A DNA stretch of 64,000 bases from Symbiodinium natans (GCA_905221605.1 CAJNDS010002634.1:1160546-1224545), one strand, 5' to 3'; numbered from the stretch's first letter, positions 1 to 9,672 are shown. Translations and numbers: made by a program. The notes: generated by a model not told the origin, from the letters alone.

Positions 1-169
1 TTTTGTTGTTTTCTGTCTACATATACATATACATATAGACACATACGTGTATGTATATATTTGTCACTTATTATAATATATTATGAGCCACATTCATATT
101 GCTTGCTGTTCTTTTTTGGTTGCAAAGTATAAACAAATATACAAACACACATGTAGATGTGCATGTGTA
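1..169. other. AT-rich leader, no gene seen
   Basis: TATACA/TATATG-rich sequence with no convincing reading frame; probably intronic or intergenic. Confidence 0.4.
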
Positions 170-292
170 TAGTTGGCTCGGGAGAGTCCGTACATTGCCA
201 AGATGGGAGGCACTCTCCAAGACCTTCGTCCGTGCGCCCGGGCTCTTCAGTGGCCAGGGCCTGCGGCTCCTGGGGGAGATGGAGCTTACAGG
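170..292 (+). CDS. possible internal exon
   Basis: An open stretch reads LPRWEALSKTFVRAPGLFSG and onward, then ends directly against GTTTAGGG, so the telomere-like repeat would provide the GT donor. The start is not defined. A second frame is also open here. A 20-nt micro-exon (379-398, LDCARKT) could follow. Product unknown. Confidence 0.3.
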
Positions 293-370
293 GTTTAGGG
301 TTTAGGATTACAGGGTTTGGGGTTTGGGGTTTAGGGTTTAGGGTTTAGGATTACAGGGTCTAGGGTTTAG
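293..370. repeat. telomere-like repeat tract (TTTAGGG variants)
   Basis: Mixed GTTTAGG, GTTTGGG and GATTACAG units; the first of many interspersed tracts. It lies between two putative exons. Confidence 0.85.
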
Positions 371-529
371 GATTGCAGCTGGACTGCGCCCGCAAGACGT
401 GTTAGGGTCTATGATGCCGACCTCTTGATGTGGGGGGGGGGGGGAGACCTGTGACATCCAGCGACAGAGCGTACAAAGAAGGATTTGTCCACCTTCAAAT
501 CCTAAACCCATCCAAACCGTAAACCCTAA

Positions 530-670
530 TCCCTGCAAGGAGAAGTACCGACCGGCCGCTTGACTGGCAGACGAAGACTGAATTTCTCGAAAGCCTTCGG
601 CATACTTCGGACGGAATGTTCATTTAAGCCGACCATGGATGCTTCGAAACATTCGGAGTTACCCAATCAT
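530..670 (+). CDS. possible exon upstream of a family-F element
   Basis: Open frame with a basic patch (TGRRRLNFSKAFGILRTE) that runs into the left arm of an inverted-repeat element at 671. Unknown product; the acceptor is not clear. Confidence 0.35.
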
Positions 671-773
671 CTACTATTTGCTCAAGAACCTCCCCAAAAA
701 ATAAAATATGAAGATCCCTTTATTGCCATCATAATAAGGAAGGATCTGTTTTGGGGGGTTCTTAAGCAAATGG
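671..773. mobile_element. TIR element family F, copy 1
   Basis: Inverted arms ATTTGCTCAAGAACC and GGTTCTTAAGCAAAT. Related copies are at 29618 and 54757. Short, non-coding and MITE-like; probably an introner. Confidence 0.7.
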
Positions 774-849
774 ATCATGGGTGCGACCTTGTGCGCCTCT
801 ACTGACACAAGAAGTCCCCCCCCCCCCCCCCCCCCTCCCACGCTCCCAG

Positions 850-915
850 GCAGAGATGCGAAATTCAGCAACGACCTCCAAGGCCGTACTGCGGCTTGCT
901 GCGCATGGCTCCCTT
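850..915 (+). CDS. internal exon, phase 0 to 0
   Basis: CCCAG precedes and GTGAAC follows a 66-nt open exon reading AEMRNSATTSKAVLRLAAHG then SL. Both boundaries fit AG and GT sites in phase 0. A long C tract just upstream (818-835) could serve as pyrimidine tract. Unknown product. Confidence 0.45.
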
Positions 916-1140
916 GTGAACACCCCTTTGTGAAACCTTGTGCAGTCTCTACAGCAGGTTACTCCATAGAACCTGGTACAAAACCACCAAAGCACACATG
1001 GGAGCTGTCTCTGCGCCCCCTCCCGCTGAATTTCTAAACCCCAAACCAGAACCCCCAACACAAAAATCCCTCATGGTTTTGGTCACCGGTTGTTTAGGCC
1101 TTTGGATGTCGGGACTCTGGCACGTTAATTCGTAGGGCTT

Positions 1141-1320
1141 GTGTTACCCTAAGCCCTAAACCCTAAACCCCTAAACCTTAAACCCCTAAACCCCTAAACC
1201 AATAAACCCCTATAACCCTAACCTCTAAACCTTAAACCCTAAAACCCCTAAACCCCTAAACCTTAAACCCTAAAACCTCTAAACCCCTAAACCCCTAAAC
1301 TCCTAAACTTCTACACCCCA
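1141..1320. repeat. degenerate CCCTAAAC repeat tract
   Basis: About 180 bp of CCCTAAACC and CCCCTAAACC variants, C-rich strand on plus. Lies between exon candidates. Confidence 0.85.
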
Positions 1321-1360
1321 TACACCCCTAAACCTAAGACCTGAAGCCTGACATCGGCAG

Positions 1361-1434
1361 AGCACCCCCCCCGGAGGCCTACTTGCGAAGGCAGCTCCTC
1401 CTCTCAGAGGTTCCCGTGTTCAAGGGGCTGAGGG
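1361..1434 (+). CDS. possible internal exon
   Basis: After CGGCAG, an open frame reads APPPEAYLRRQLLLSEVPVF. It ends against GGTTTAGGG, where a telomere-like tract of six units starts. Unknown product; boundaries may shift by 2 nt. Confidence 0.4.
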
Positions 1435-1672
1435 GTTTAGGGTTTAGGGTTTAGGGTTTAGGGTTTAGGGTTTGCTGGGGTTCCTGAAATTTTAGGGTTT
1501 AGGGTTTAGGCTTGCTGGGTTACCGGGGTTCAAGGGTTTAGGGCTTTAGGGGTTTGGAGTCTGGCTACCCCTCAAGCCCAGGTGCAAAATGGGTTTTTGG
1601 GTTGCCTGGATGCAAAAGGGTTTAGGGTTCTAGGCTTTACGGAGCCCATAATTCTTTCTTCGGTGTCTCCAG

Positions 1673-2310
1673 GGCTTGCAGTGGTGTTCACGAACACTGA
1701 TTGGTAACCCCATAATCCTCACATCACGCGTGAGAGAGGGACTTGCCAGTAGTGATCGAAGCACGGCCCCTGTCAGCACAGAGCGCAGGTGGACAATGTA
1801 CGGCATCTTGGACGCAGAGACGTAAGACGTGTGGTTTGGCAAGACTTGCACTGGGCTAGGAGGGCCCTGGGGGTCTTTGTTCTATTTTCCCTTGTTGGGC
1901 TTAGGAGGATCATATTTAGGAAAATCCATGGGGCTCATGGGATGCTATGGAGCCGTAGGCAATGTGATGATGGAAGCGTTAACCCTAAGCCCGAAACCCC
2001 AAACCCTAAACCCCAAACCCTGAACCCTGAACCCTAAACCCTAGCCTCCCGAATCGCAAGAGCCTAAGAAGCACTTAGGAATAGCCTCTCCACCGACATT
2101 TGGCGCGACGGCTTGTCCCGGCCGAGATACTCGGGGGCCACCATCGAGGCCCCACCTCTCTCCCCGGTGAGACTTGGGTTTAGGGTTTAGGGTTTAGGGT
2201 TTAGGGTTTGGGGTGGGTTGCAGACCCGGGAGCCTGGAACCGAAACCACACGCCCAATGCCCATACCCCATACCTCCGACCGTTTGGAGGTCCGAAAGAG
2301 TCTGCCAAGC
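1673..2310 (+). CDS. multi-exon gene fragment, unknown product
   Basis: Exon 1673-1821 follows GTGTCTCCAG and stops at a consensus donor GTAAGA; it reads VREGLASSDRSTAPVSTERR and onward. Exon 1920-1977 fits in phase (KIHGAHGMLWSRRQCDDGS) and ends at GTTAAC. Exon 2045-2166 ends at GTGAGA, and an exon from 2224 follows TTGCAG. In one phase-consistent chain the gene ends at TGA 2308-2310; another open frame (IWRDGLSRPRYSGATIEAPP from 2098) would instead continue past this point. Both readings are open, so the 3' part is unresolved. Introns contain CCCTAAA and TTTAGGG tracts. No known family recognised. Confidence 0.4.
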
Positions 2311-2402
2311 CTGACATTCAGGGTTGGTAATTATTTTTTAATTTTGTGTATTATATAAAACCCAAGAGGATATTAAAATGTGATGTTTATTAAGGTTCTA
2401 AG

Positions 2403-2460
2403 GGGAGATAGAATTGCAAAGCTGTTCGTACAGCAGGTCATCCACCGCGACATCCGCTGA
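2403..2460 (+). CDS. possible terminal exon
   Basis: Open frame GDRIAKLFVQQVIHRDIR followed by TGA, after an AAG acceptor-like site. The stretch before it (2330-2400) is AT-rich. Unknown product. Confidence 0.3.
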
Positions 2461-2640
2461 CTCGTGATGGCGCTGTAGATGACAGTATAGGCTTTGAGGT
2501 ATTGGCACTACTGTACAACTGTTGACCAGTGTCCGTACTACCACAACCTGTAGTGCCTCTCGACTTCAACAGTGCGGTACCTCCATGTGGCAGTACAGCT
2601 GCTGTCATGCGCCAAGCAGTTACCTGAGATCTCACCAGCT

Positions 2641-2689
2641 GCCCTTGCCTCCTTTCATTAGGAACCTCGAAGAGGTTCTGAAGAACCCG
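2641..2689 (+). CDS. possible exon
   Basis: Reads LPLPPFIRNLEEVLKNP and meets a GTGCGC donor. The upstream limit is unclear; a telomere-like tract follows at 2732-2776. Confidence 0.35.
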
Positions 2690-3110
2690 GTGCGCACATC
2701 TCCTTCTCCACGTTCCTGCTCTGCTTCCTTGATACCCCTAAACCCTAAACCCTATACCCTAAACCCTAAACCCTAATAGCTTTTCTTGTGCATCTTGTGT
2801 CGACTCGGAGATGACGAGCCGGAGACGCACCAGCGATCATCGCGCTGCGCACAGTGCAAGGGGCCCCCCAAAAGATGAAGGGCTTGGCAGCTTGCAGCAA
2901 GTTGCTGGGATGGGTATTTGGGGTCGCTTTTGGAGGTCGTCTGTAGTATCTTGGTATTTAGGGGGGGGGGGGGGGGCCATCATGGGGATAGTTTAAGTAT
3001 TGCAACATGGTAGTTGTTGAGGCTTCACCCTCATATGGTTGCAATGTAACATCGCGCGAAGGAAAGCGGAGCAGGTACAGCAAACATCTTGGAAGGCCTT
3101 GCTTGGGCAA

Positions 3111-3267
3111 GCTTCGAGTCATAAGGATCACGCTGCCTGCAGAGTTTTCTGAGGTGCGAACGAAGACTGGAGGACCTGGCATTACAACTGTCTTCTCAAG
3201 ATGGAGTGCAGAGCACAGCAAAGGGGCCGAAAGAAAGCCGATGCTTGTTCCGTGCAGATCGTTTTGA
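3111..3267 (+). CDS. possible terminal exon
   Basis: Open 52-codon frame from LRVIRITLPAEFSEVRTKTG to PMLVPCRSF then TGA. The antisense frame is also open, over 171 codons (2958-3473), so strand is uncertain. No family recognised. Confidence 0.3.
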
Positions 3268-3803
3268 CAGCGTTTCAGGGGTTCAGGGGCTTTCGGGAAT
3301 GGAAAAGTCTGTGTGTCCACGAGAAGCGTGTGCTCAAGCGAAAGTTGGTGAGGCAGTCGCACAGCGGGCAGGACAAACCAGAACCCTCCACAAATTTTCC
3401 CTGGCGACAGGTGAGGCTGTAGGAGTATAAAGTTCAATGCTTCTTGAGCTTCTTGAGACAAAATGAGGGTCATTTCTCAGGTCTATCTATGAGCAACCTT
3501 CCCACTATAAGGGGCCACCTTCCCACGATAAGGTGCCGCATCATAGAACATGAAAACTAGGGGTAAGTTACAGTATTAGCCTTCACGTAGCCTGAGGCCG
3601 AAATACAGGTGAATGCGAGAGTAAGTGCCCCCCCCCCCCCTAGTAGAGATCGCCAAAGAAAAGGGGCACCCCTTAAAATCAGGGCCCCAACAAGGTACAC
3701 CCCCATATGAAACAGAGTTCACATGTGATTACTGTTATTGGTGAGTCTCTACAGGTTCCCTTGTAGTAACCCTAAACCCTAAACCCTGAACCCTACTTCA
3801 TAG

Positions 3804-4503
3804 AGGAGCTGTCGCGCCGGCACCAACGGAGTCAGACAGCGGCCGACGAGCTCCGCTCCGTGTGAGTCCCAGGGTGCTTTGCAGGTTCAGTAGGGTTAGG
3901 ATTTGGGGGTTTGGGGTTTAGGGTTTAGGGTTAGGGTTTAGGGTTTAGGGGTATAGGGTTTAGGGTTTAGGGTTTAGGGCTATAGGGGTTTCGGGGGAAT
4001 TCAGACCAGACTTTGTGGCTTTGGAGCTCGGGGCTTCCCAGGAGGCCAAAGGCCCTGGAATTCAGAAGAAGCGAGTACACCTCCAGGCCCAACAGGTCCC
4101 TAAAGCCCTCCACCCTCAGACCCCTCCACCCAAACCCTCACCACCCCCCCTAATTCTCCCGCCCAGGGGTTGAGGGACCCCAAAACTTGGGGCTTAGGGC
4201 TTTTGACCAGTTTGGAGCTGGGCGTTTCCCAAAATTTCAAGGGTTTGGAGTTCAGTTAGAGTAAGCCCTCCAAGCTGGCAACACAAAAAGCCACCCCCTG
4301 AACCCCTATAACCTACTTTAAGACACAACCCAAACCCTAAAAGCCCAAACCCTAACCACCCTTCCCCCTCACCCTAAACCCTAAACCCTAAACCCTAAAC
4401 CCTAAACCCTAAACCCTAAACCCCCTGTCCCCAGGAGCTCAAGGCCCTGGGCGCCACGAAGCTCGCGAGGCCCGAGGCCGAGGCGCTGGTGGCTGGCGCG
4501 CCA
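3804..4503 (+). CDS. coiled-coil-like protein, three phase-0 exons
   Basis: Exons 3804-3859, 4042-4095 and 4435 to about 4503 are bounded by TTCATAG/GTGTGAGT, TTCCCAG/GTCCCT and TGTCCCCAG, all in phase 0. They join as EELSRRHQRSQTAADELRS, EAKGPGIQKKRVHLQAQQ and ELKALGATKLARPEAEALVA, a charged Ala/Glu/Gln/Arg-rich stretch typical of a coiled coil. The introns are full of TTTAGGG (3897-3985) and CCCTAAA (4376-4422) repeats. Ends of the gene not found; function unknown. Confidence 0.55.
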
Positions 4504-4575
4504 GGGCCTCTTTCCAGTTTAGGGTTCAGGGTTCAGGGTTTAGGGTTTAGGGTTTCGGGTTTAGGATTTAGGGTT

Positions 4576-4760
4576 TAGGTATTATTCGTCTTCTTCTTCT
4601 TCTTCCTCTTATTATTAGTATTCTTATTCTCATTATTATTATTATTATTTATCATTGTAATTATCATTATTATTCTTATTCTCATTCTTATTCTTATTAA
4701 AATTATTATGATCATTGTTATTATTATTTATTTACTATGATTTAGTTGTAACCCGGTTTC
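4576..4760. repeat. ATT/TTC-rich simple repeat region
   Basis: Imperfect TTATTA, TTC and ATTCTT repeats, with no coding frame. A TATA/GAGA microsatellite follows at 4807-4833 and a C tract at 4848-4863. Confidence 0.8.
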
Positions 4761-5257
4761 CGCATTTCATTTTGCACACACACACATACATACAGAAGTA
4801 TGCATTTATATATATATATAGAGAGAGAGAGAGTTAATGCTACACACACCCCCCCCCCCCCCCACCCCACGGCGTGATCCATCTATTCGTTGTCGTTTCT
4901 ATCGAAAAAATGTTTTGGACCACCTGCTGCAGTTTTTTTTTGTTTTTTTAAACGCCGTTTTCATACAGAATTCGCTGTGCATTTGTATCCTCGCAGTTTA
5001 TAGAACCCAAAATCCTTTCCTTTCTTCTTTCTTGAAGATCATGCTCTGGGACATGATCATGAAGACATAGACCTTAGGGCTGCCAGAGGAACGAACAAAA
5101 CAAACCTAAAGCGACATACAAAAACAGCCAGCAGACTCGAATCATGGGCAGAAGTTTGTTTTGGTGGATTTGGCCTCCAGGCTTTACGGCTTAGGGGCCA
5201 GCTAGGAGTTCCTTTCACACGGACTACTACTCAGCTCTAAACCCCAAACCCCTAAAG

Positions 5258-5619
5258 GGAGAGCGCATCACGTCGACAGGGACATTACGAAATAGGATCC
5301 CTTGTGGAGGACCGCTTTACAATCCGGAATCCGACCTTTCAACATCGAAAGGAGAGCAAAAGTCTTCAAAGGTGCCTACAAGTTTAGGGTTTAGGGTTTA
5401 GGGTTTAGGGAACCTCTTTTGCCTTTTTGTAGTCGAAGAGCACTCTAATCAATGTCTTCCAAGGCTTGCTGACTGGGTTCGTGCAGCACAGGCAGGGGCA
5501 TTTCTTGTGCTTTCTTTCAGGGTTTAGGGTTTAGGGGTAGTTTGCCCGAAGCGTTTCGAGACCGAAGATGGCCGAAGGATGTCTTTTTGAAGTTTCTACA
5601 GTTACGCTCCCGTTTGTGA
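5258..5619 (+). CDS. 3' end of a multi-exon gene, unknown product
   Basis: Exon 5258-5371 (after CCCCTAAAG, before GTGCCT) is 38 codons, GERITSTGTLRNRIPCGGPL and onward, phase 0 to 0. Exon 5433-5521 follows TTTTTGTAG and in phase reads STLINVFQGLLTGFVQHRQG. The last part reads LPEAFRDRRWPKDVFLKFLQ and ends at TGA 5617-5619. Between the last two lies either a 19-nt intron made of two telomere-like units (5522-5540) or an exon start at 5521 after a strong pyrimidine tract ending TTTCAG; both keep the frame. Repeats CCCTAAA and TTTAGGG fill the introns. Confidence 0.5.
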
Positions 5620-5963
5620 AGCCATTTTGCCGGCAAAGCGTAAGAGGAGTTACATGGCATGGGTTTTTCGGGTTTTATAGGGTATACAAGGGGCACTATA
5701 GGGTATATCAGGGGCATACACGGGGTCCCCATTTAACCATTTAAGGGCCCAACACGACGAGGGAGCCCCCAAAACCCTAAACCCTACTACCCAGAAAACC
5801 GCAACTCTAAACTCTAAACCCTGAAGCCTGAAACCTACTACCCAAAACCCTACTACCCTAAACCTTAAACCCTAAAGCCTACACCCCACCACCCAAAACC
5901 CTACCACCCTACACTTTAAACCCTAAAGCCTAAACCCTACCACCCAAAACCCTACTACCCTAC

Positions 5964-6060
5964 TAGGATGGGCTATTACACCCTAAAATCCCTTAACAGA
6001 CCCTTTCTAGGGTTCATTCTGGGGATTTTAAGGCCTAATAGCCCATGCTGGTACTAGCCT
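5964..6060. mobile_element. TIR element family G, copy 1
   Basis: Arms GGATGGGCTATTA and TAATAGCCCATGC flank a short unique centre. Other copies are at 35765 and 53752. An exon starts a few bases after the right arm. Confidence 0.65.
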
Positions 6061-6063
6061 CAG

Positions 6064-6715
6064 ACCCAAGTTGGACTGCCCGGCGTTTTCAAGGCGGGAG
6101 CCGACGCCGTCCAGCATGCCGTGGCCCGTGGCCGGGCTCTTTGTGAGGCCCAGGGAAAGGCTTCAGTTACAAATATGTATATAAATAAGTATATACATAT
6201 AAAAATGAATACATAAACAGGTGTGTATATATATATATACATACATACACATACATATATATATATATATATATATTTCTGTATATGGATATATCATATT
6301 GATACAGCGATAGTACATACTGTTAATATAATTCACCTCATATAATGAATGCATACGGCTAATACCAGTGATACTATGAATAATGTCGTGCATCGTGTGA
6401 ATCTGATAAAAGTTCTTGTCTTTGCGAGCTTCTAGTCGCCCTAATGGAAGCTCGCAGAGCTCTCATGACTTCCTTGCAAGCCTGCGACAGGCTTCCGGTC
6501 GAAGCTTTGAGGGCGTGGATGCCTTGTGCCAAGCCTCTACTTGCAGGTTCATGGTACTTCATAACCCAAATTGGAACTGCACTTAGATCCCACTTAGAAG
6601 CGCCTTAAGTGCCCTAATCTGGCTATGTTTGGGTTATAAGTACAGTTATCGTTGAGTTATTAAGTTATCAAGTACCATGAACCTCCAAGCAGCCGTCCTA
6701 AGCCTGGCCAGGGGT
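6064..6715 (+). CDS. exons around family-G and family-A elements
   Basis: Right after the family-G element, CCTCAG is followed by TQVGLPGVFKAGADAVQHAV and onward, an Ala-rich helical-looking exon (6064 to about 6170). After an AT-rich stretch, exon 6436-6546 (acceptor TTCTAG) reads ALMEARRALMTSLQACDRLP and onward and ends CTTGCAG before GTTCATGG, which is the left arm of a family-A element. Its right arm ends CCAAGCAG, and AVLSLAR follows in phase. The intron is thus the element itself. Function unknown. Confidence 0.55.
6186..6300. repeat. TA/CATA microsatellite
   Basis: ATATATAT and ACATACAT runs inside the presumed intron between the two exons. Confidence 0.85.
6542..6694. mobile_element. 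TIR element family A, copy 1 (intron)
   Basis: Arms CTTGCAGGTTCATGGTACTT and AAGTACCATGAACCTCCAAG. Internal tract AACCCA...CACTTAGAAGC is shared with other copies. Flanked by TA/CA. Both flanking exons are open in phase. Confidence 0.75.
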
Positions 6716-6934
6716 GTGTGAGTGAACGACTCGGCCCTGGCAAGATGTGAACTACAAAGCAAGGTCAAGGCCCTGTAGCCTAAACAGAACCCTAAGTCAA
6801 GAAACATGTCCTAAAACTAGAAGCTACCAGAAGCCCCCAGGCATAAAGCCTAGGTAGCAGGACCAGTTTCTTTTGGTGCGTCACTCCCACCTGGCCACAG
6901 GCAACGTTGTAGTCCCGAAGCCCTACACCCGAAA

Positions 6935-6956
6935 ACCGTAGCCGCTCGGCTCTGGG
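6935..6956 (+). promoter_or_regulatory. spliced-leader-like relic
   Basis: Starts ACCGTAGCC, identical to the first nine bases of the dinoflagellate spliced leader, and has GGCTC where the leader has it, one base early. It lies 37 bp before the ATG of the next gene, where a leader would sit in a re-integrated cDNA. The match is partial and could be chance. Confidence 0.35.
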
Positions 6957-6992
6957 TTCGCTGTGTAAGTGCCCCGTCGCTGCAAAAACGCA

Positions 6993-8110
6993 ATGAAGTT
7001 GACACGTGTCTTCGTGCCAATCGCTGCCTCGCTGGTGTTTCAGCTGGATGCTGTTGCCCTGGAGGGCAAGAATAAGCAGCTAGGTGGGACCTTTGGATAC
7101 TTTATGTTTTCCTTTACTGTGTTTAAGAGAACACCAAATCTAGGATTTTTTCGGAGGGCTTTAAGGACCATCCCAGGCAAAGTCTGCCGGACCCCAATCA
7201 GGTTGCCTTGCCTTCAGTTCCCGGCGTCGTGGATGCTGGTAAAAACGGCTTCCCCGAGCTTCCAAGCGTGTCTTCCATGCTGTCGGATTCCTCCCAAACC
7301 TTGAGCGGCATATCCGCGCAAGCGCAGCGCTTGCAGAAGCAGATGCTTGAGGTTCAGCAAGAAAATGCGGCTCGGATGGAGCGCCAAAAAGCCGTGTTTG
7401 ACCGAAAGCTGAAGGAGCAGGAGCAGAAGAACCTTGAGGTGGTCAAGCAGAACGCATTGCTTGCCAAGAACATCATGGAGACAAAGAAGGCCGACGAAGA
7501 CCTGCTGCGCCACGCGCAGTCCCTGCAGAAGGGAAACGCGCAGCGCCACAACGAGTTGAAGATGCTTCAGGACCAGCTGGCAGCTGCGCAGAAATTCCTC
7601 ACAGAATCCGTGGAGCAGACGGATGACAGCAAGGCAAAAGAGCTTGATGTGCTGGGCGAGGAAGGTACTTCGCCCAAGGGCCTGTCCTTGCTGGCCCTTT
7701 CATCGGCCTCCCACACGGAGCCAGCGGCCGAGGGGTCCGAGGCCAAGGCCGGTGAGAACAGCGAGCCGGAGGGATTGATCTCCATGCTGGCCTCCGGCAT
7801 CAAGGCATTGAAGAAGCAAGGGCAGGAGAGTGAAGCCAAGCTGAAGTCTGTCTTCATGGCCGACTTTCAAGCTGGCGTGCGAAGATACAAGGCCCTCCTG
7901 AACCAGCAGAAGGTTCTCAAGGAGACCCTGGAGACAATGCAGACCTATCACTCTCGCCTGGATGCAGCTGACAAGCACCTGCAGGCCACCCAGACCAAGA
8001 TGGATCTGCGACTCCACGACGGCGGTATGTTCATGCAGAAGCTGTCCGAGCTAACCATGGCCCGTCCTGAGGCTGCGGTTCATGCCTTGGAGAACCTGTC
8101 GAAGAAGTGA
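6993..8110 (+). CDS. secreted or organelle-targeted coiled-coil protein, two exons
   Basis: Exon 1 (6993-7083) starts at ATG and encodes a signal peptide, MKLTRVFVPIAASLVFQLDA, followed by VALEGKNKQL. The intron 7084-7217 runs from GTGGGA to CTTGCCTTCAG; phase 1 is restored exactly. Exon 2 (7218-8110) is 893 nt and ends in TGA. The protein is about 327 residues: a short Pro/Ser segment (PGVVDAGKNGFPELPSVSS), a long Gln/Glu/Lys coiled coil (roughly residues 55-150, including QRLQKQMLEVQQENAARMER), an acidic Ala/Ser/Glu linker, and a second helical region ending RPEAAVHALENLSKK. No catalytic motif seen. The start was chosen because the ATG opens the signal peptide; the upstream in-frame codons are not ATG. 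A spliced-leader-like motif lies just upstream. The intron carries no telomere-like repeat, unlike its neighbours. Confidence 0.8.
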
Positions 8111-8126
8111 GCAGCATCGGCAGCCG

Positions 8127-8829
8127 TCAGGCATTTTGTGCAGATGTGCGGGCCGCTTTGCGGCGCCAAGGCGACACCTTCTGCACCGACACAACCTGAC
8201 TTGGATTCTTGAGCCCTGCTCGGTTCATCTACAAGGAGGGGCCCCCTAGTTAGAAGTAGAGTTATAAGAACCCTAAATTGGGTTATAAGGATCCTAAATT
8301 AGGTTCGGAGTCCCTTAACTACAGTTAGTACAGTAAGGGGGCCCCTCCTTGTATCCTGGGCGGAGTTGAATACCACTGTCCACCGAGTCCTTTCGAAGCC
8401 TTGCCTGTCATTAGCGAGAGTGAGAGTCGAAAACGGATGTGCCCGCCCTGGTGGGTGCACTTCACCAAGAAACCCTTCGTCTTGAAACGTTTTGAAGCAA
8501 AAGGTCCCAGTGATGCATGACAAGGTCAGCTTCGCGACATCCTTGAACGACAGCTGGCTGCAGACCGCGGAGGATGTTCCCTTGGCATGCTTTGGGCTGG
8601 GAGGGGGGGGCGTGTTCAGGGATTCCAACAGCTCTTGATCAGAGATGTCTGGAGTAGAATAGATCCTGAAAATTAAGCCCTAAAGCCTATAAACCCTAAC
8701 CCTAACTATTCCTGTTTCGATGACCGCCTTGGCTTCAACGGTGTGTATCCCTTTGACGTTCTTGCCTCCGGCTCTTTCAAAACCCAGCGTGCCACAAGGA
8801 CTATGTCCAATGAATACTGTAGTTTCGGG
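8127..8829 (-). CDS. minus-strand multi-exon gene, convergent with the previous one
   Basis: On the minus strand, exon 8829-8712 reads TTVFIGHSPCGTLGFERAGG then KNVKGIHTVEAKAVIET. Exon 8648-8356 continues (SDQELLESLNTPPP, then FQDEGFLGEVHPPGRAHPFS) and stops at NSAQ. An inverted-repeat element fills the next intron (8355-8229, GA donor, TTGTAG acceptor). The last exon 8228-8127 reads MNRAGLKNPSQVVSVQKVSP and onward to TGA. If the element is removed differently, an alternative last exon (DEPSRAQESKSGCVGAEG) would run to TGA at 8082-8080, overlapping the 3' end of the plus gene antisense. Upstream exons probably lie beyond 8830. Function unknown. Confidence 0.5.
8230..8354. mobile_element. TIR element family B, copy 1 (intron of minus gene)
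   Basis: TA-CAAGGAGGGGCCCC...GGGGCCCCTCCTTG-TA, with TA duplicated at both ends. Removal leaves a 127-nt GA..AG intron on the minus strand. Confidence 0.8.
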
Positions 8830-8865
8830 CTTAGGCTTTAGGTTTCAGGGTTAAGGCTTTAGGGG

Positions 8866-8935
8866 TCGGAATAAGTACTCATAATCTTACCCTATGCTCC
8901 CTTTACAAGTATACCATATTATCCCCCCCAAAACC
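8866..8935. mobile_element. repeat family H, copy 1
   Basis: GGAATAAGTACTCATAATC, then TATGCTCCCTTTACAAGTATA, related to segments at 52466 and 62283. Family borders unclear. Confidence 0.5.
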
Positions 8936-9221
8936 CCACTCCAATGCAGGCCCCTATATTACCCACCACGCCTTCATTACCCCACCTCCTGACTTATACA
9001 CATACCGATATCGACCACCTGATTGTTGATATTGGGGCTCCACGTTCTATGGCTAGCCGCACATGAACTGCACAAGGTGTTTGATGATTCTCGGTTGCAG
9101 TTCCACGCAAGCGGTACCTTAACCTAAAACCTACTTTTGTGTAGGTTACCTACCAGTAGGAATCCTATAGGGGTTCCACAAGAAGAGCCTACAAACAAAA
9201 AATGGAGTTCTTGAGAACTTG

Positions 9222-9330
9222 GGATGTTACCCCCCTGTACTAACAGTCCTTAATAGGGATTATAAGAGGTGGTACATATAATCCTTATTAAGGAGAGCTG
9301 TCAGTATAAAGGGGGAACATCCCAAAAGTC
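9222..9330. mobile_element. TIR element family C, copy 1
   Basis: Arms TTGGGATGTTACCCCCC and GGGGGAACATCCCAA. Inner arms AGTCCTTAATAGGGATTATA and ATAATCCTTATTAAGG also pair. Confidence 0.8.
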
Positions 9331-9339
9331 AACCCGTGG

Positions 9340-9604
9340 CTGCCCACTTTCCGGCTCCAGCACAGTTTGCCAGCCGGACCGAAGGAAGCCCCTGAGCTAA
9401 ACCCTAAACCCTAAACCCTAAACCCTAAACCCTAAACCCTAAACTCGCAGTGCTGTGGCTAGCCGGGTGCCAAAAAAATCCCTAAACCCTAAACCCTAAA
9501 CCCTAACAATTTGAGGACCTCTTTGCACTATCCTATCTAGGCCAATGAACTTCGTATCTCGTAGTGACGGCCAGCTGCCCGCGCTCCAAGGAAAGCCCTT
9601 TTCA
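9340..9604 (-). CDS. two minus-strand exons, likely of the 8127-8829 gene
   Basis: Minus exon from about 9604 to 9508 reads FEKGFPWSAGSWPSLRDTKF and onward to RGPQI, then meets GTTAGGGTTTAGGG as donor. Minus exon 9391 to about 9340, after TTTAGCTCAG, reads RSGWQTVLEPESGQPRVDF and ends at a family-C element. A run of mixed G tracts lies upstream on the minus strand (9616-9672 as C on plus). Connection to the downstream gene is inferred from strand and spacing. Confidence 0.4.
9398..9507. repeat. CCCTAAA tracts with a 45-bp repeated segment
   Basis: Two perfect CCCTAAA tracts flank GTGCTGTGGCTAGCCGGGTG and an A run; the same segment recurs at 37440 and, in part, at 59905. Confidence 0.75.
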
Positions 9605-9615
9605 AACCCCCAAAC

Positions 9616-9672
9616 CCCCCCCCCCCCCCCCAGGCAAACCCCCCCCCCCCCCCCCCCCCGGGCCCCCCCCCG
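9616..9672. repeat. long C tracts
   Basis: C runs of 14 and 19, separated by AGGCAAA and followed by GGGCCCCCCCC; G-rich on the minus strand. Confidence 0.9.

Noticed and set aside
5618-5640. Second spliced-leader-like match (AAGCCATTTTG)
   Set aside because: Only the core matches; the leader's first bases and its GGCTCAAG end are absent.
6060-6393. Minus-strand Ile/Tyr-rich frames
   Set aside because: Microsatellite translation and antisense of the exon at 6064.
7214-8017. Minus-strand frames of 96-111 codons
   Set aside because: They are antisense of the coiled-coil gene, which has a signal peptide and a clean intron on plus.
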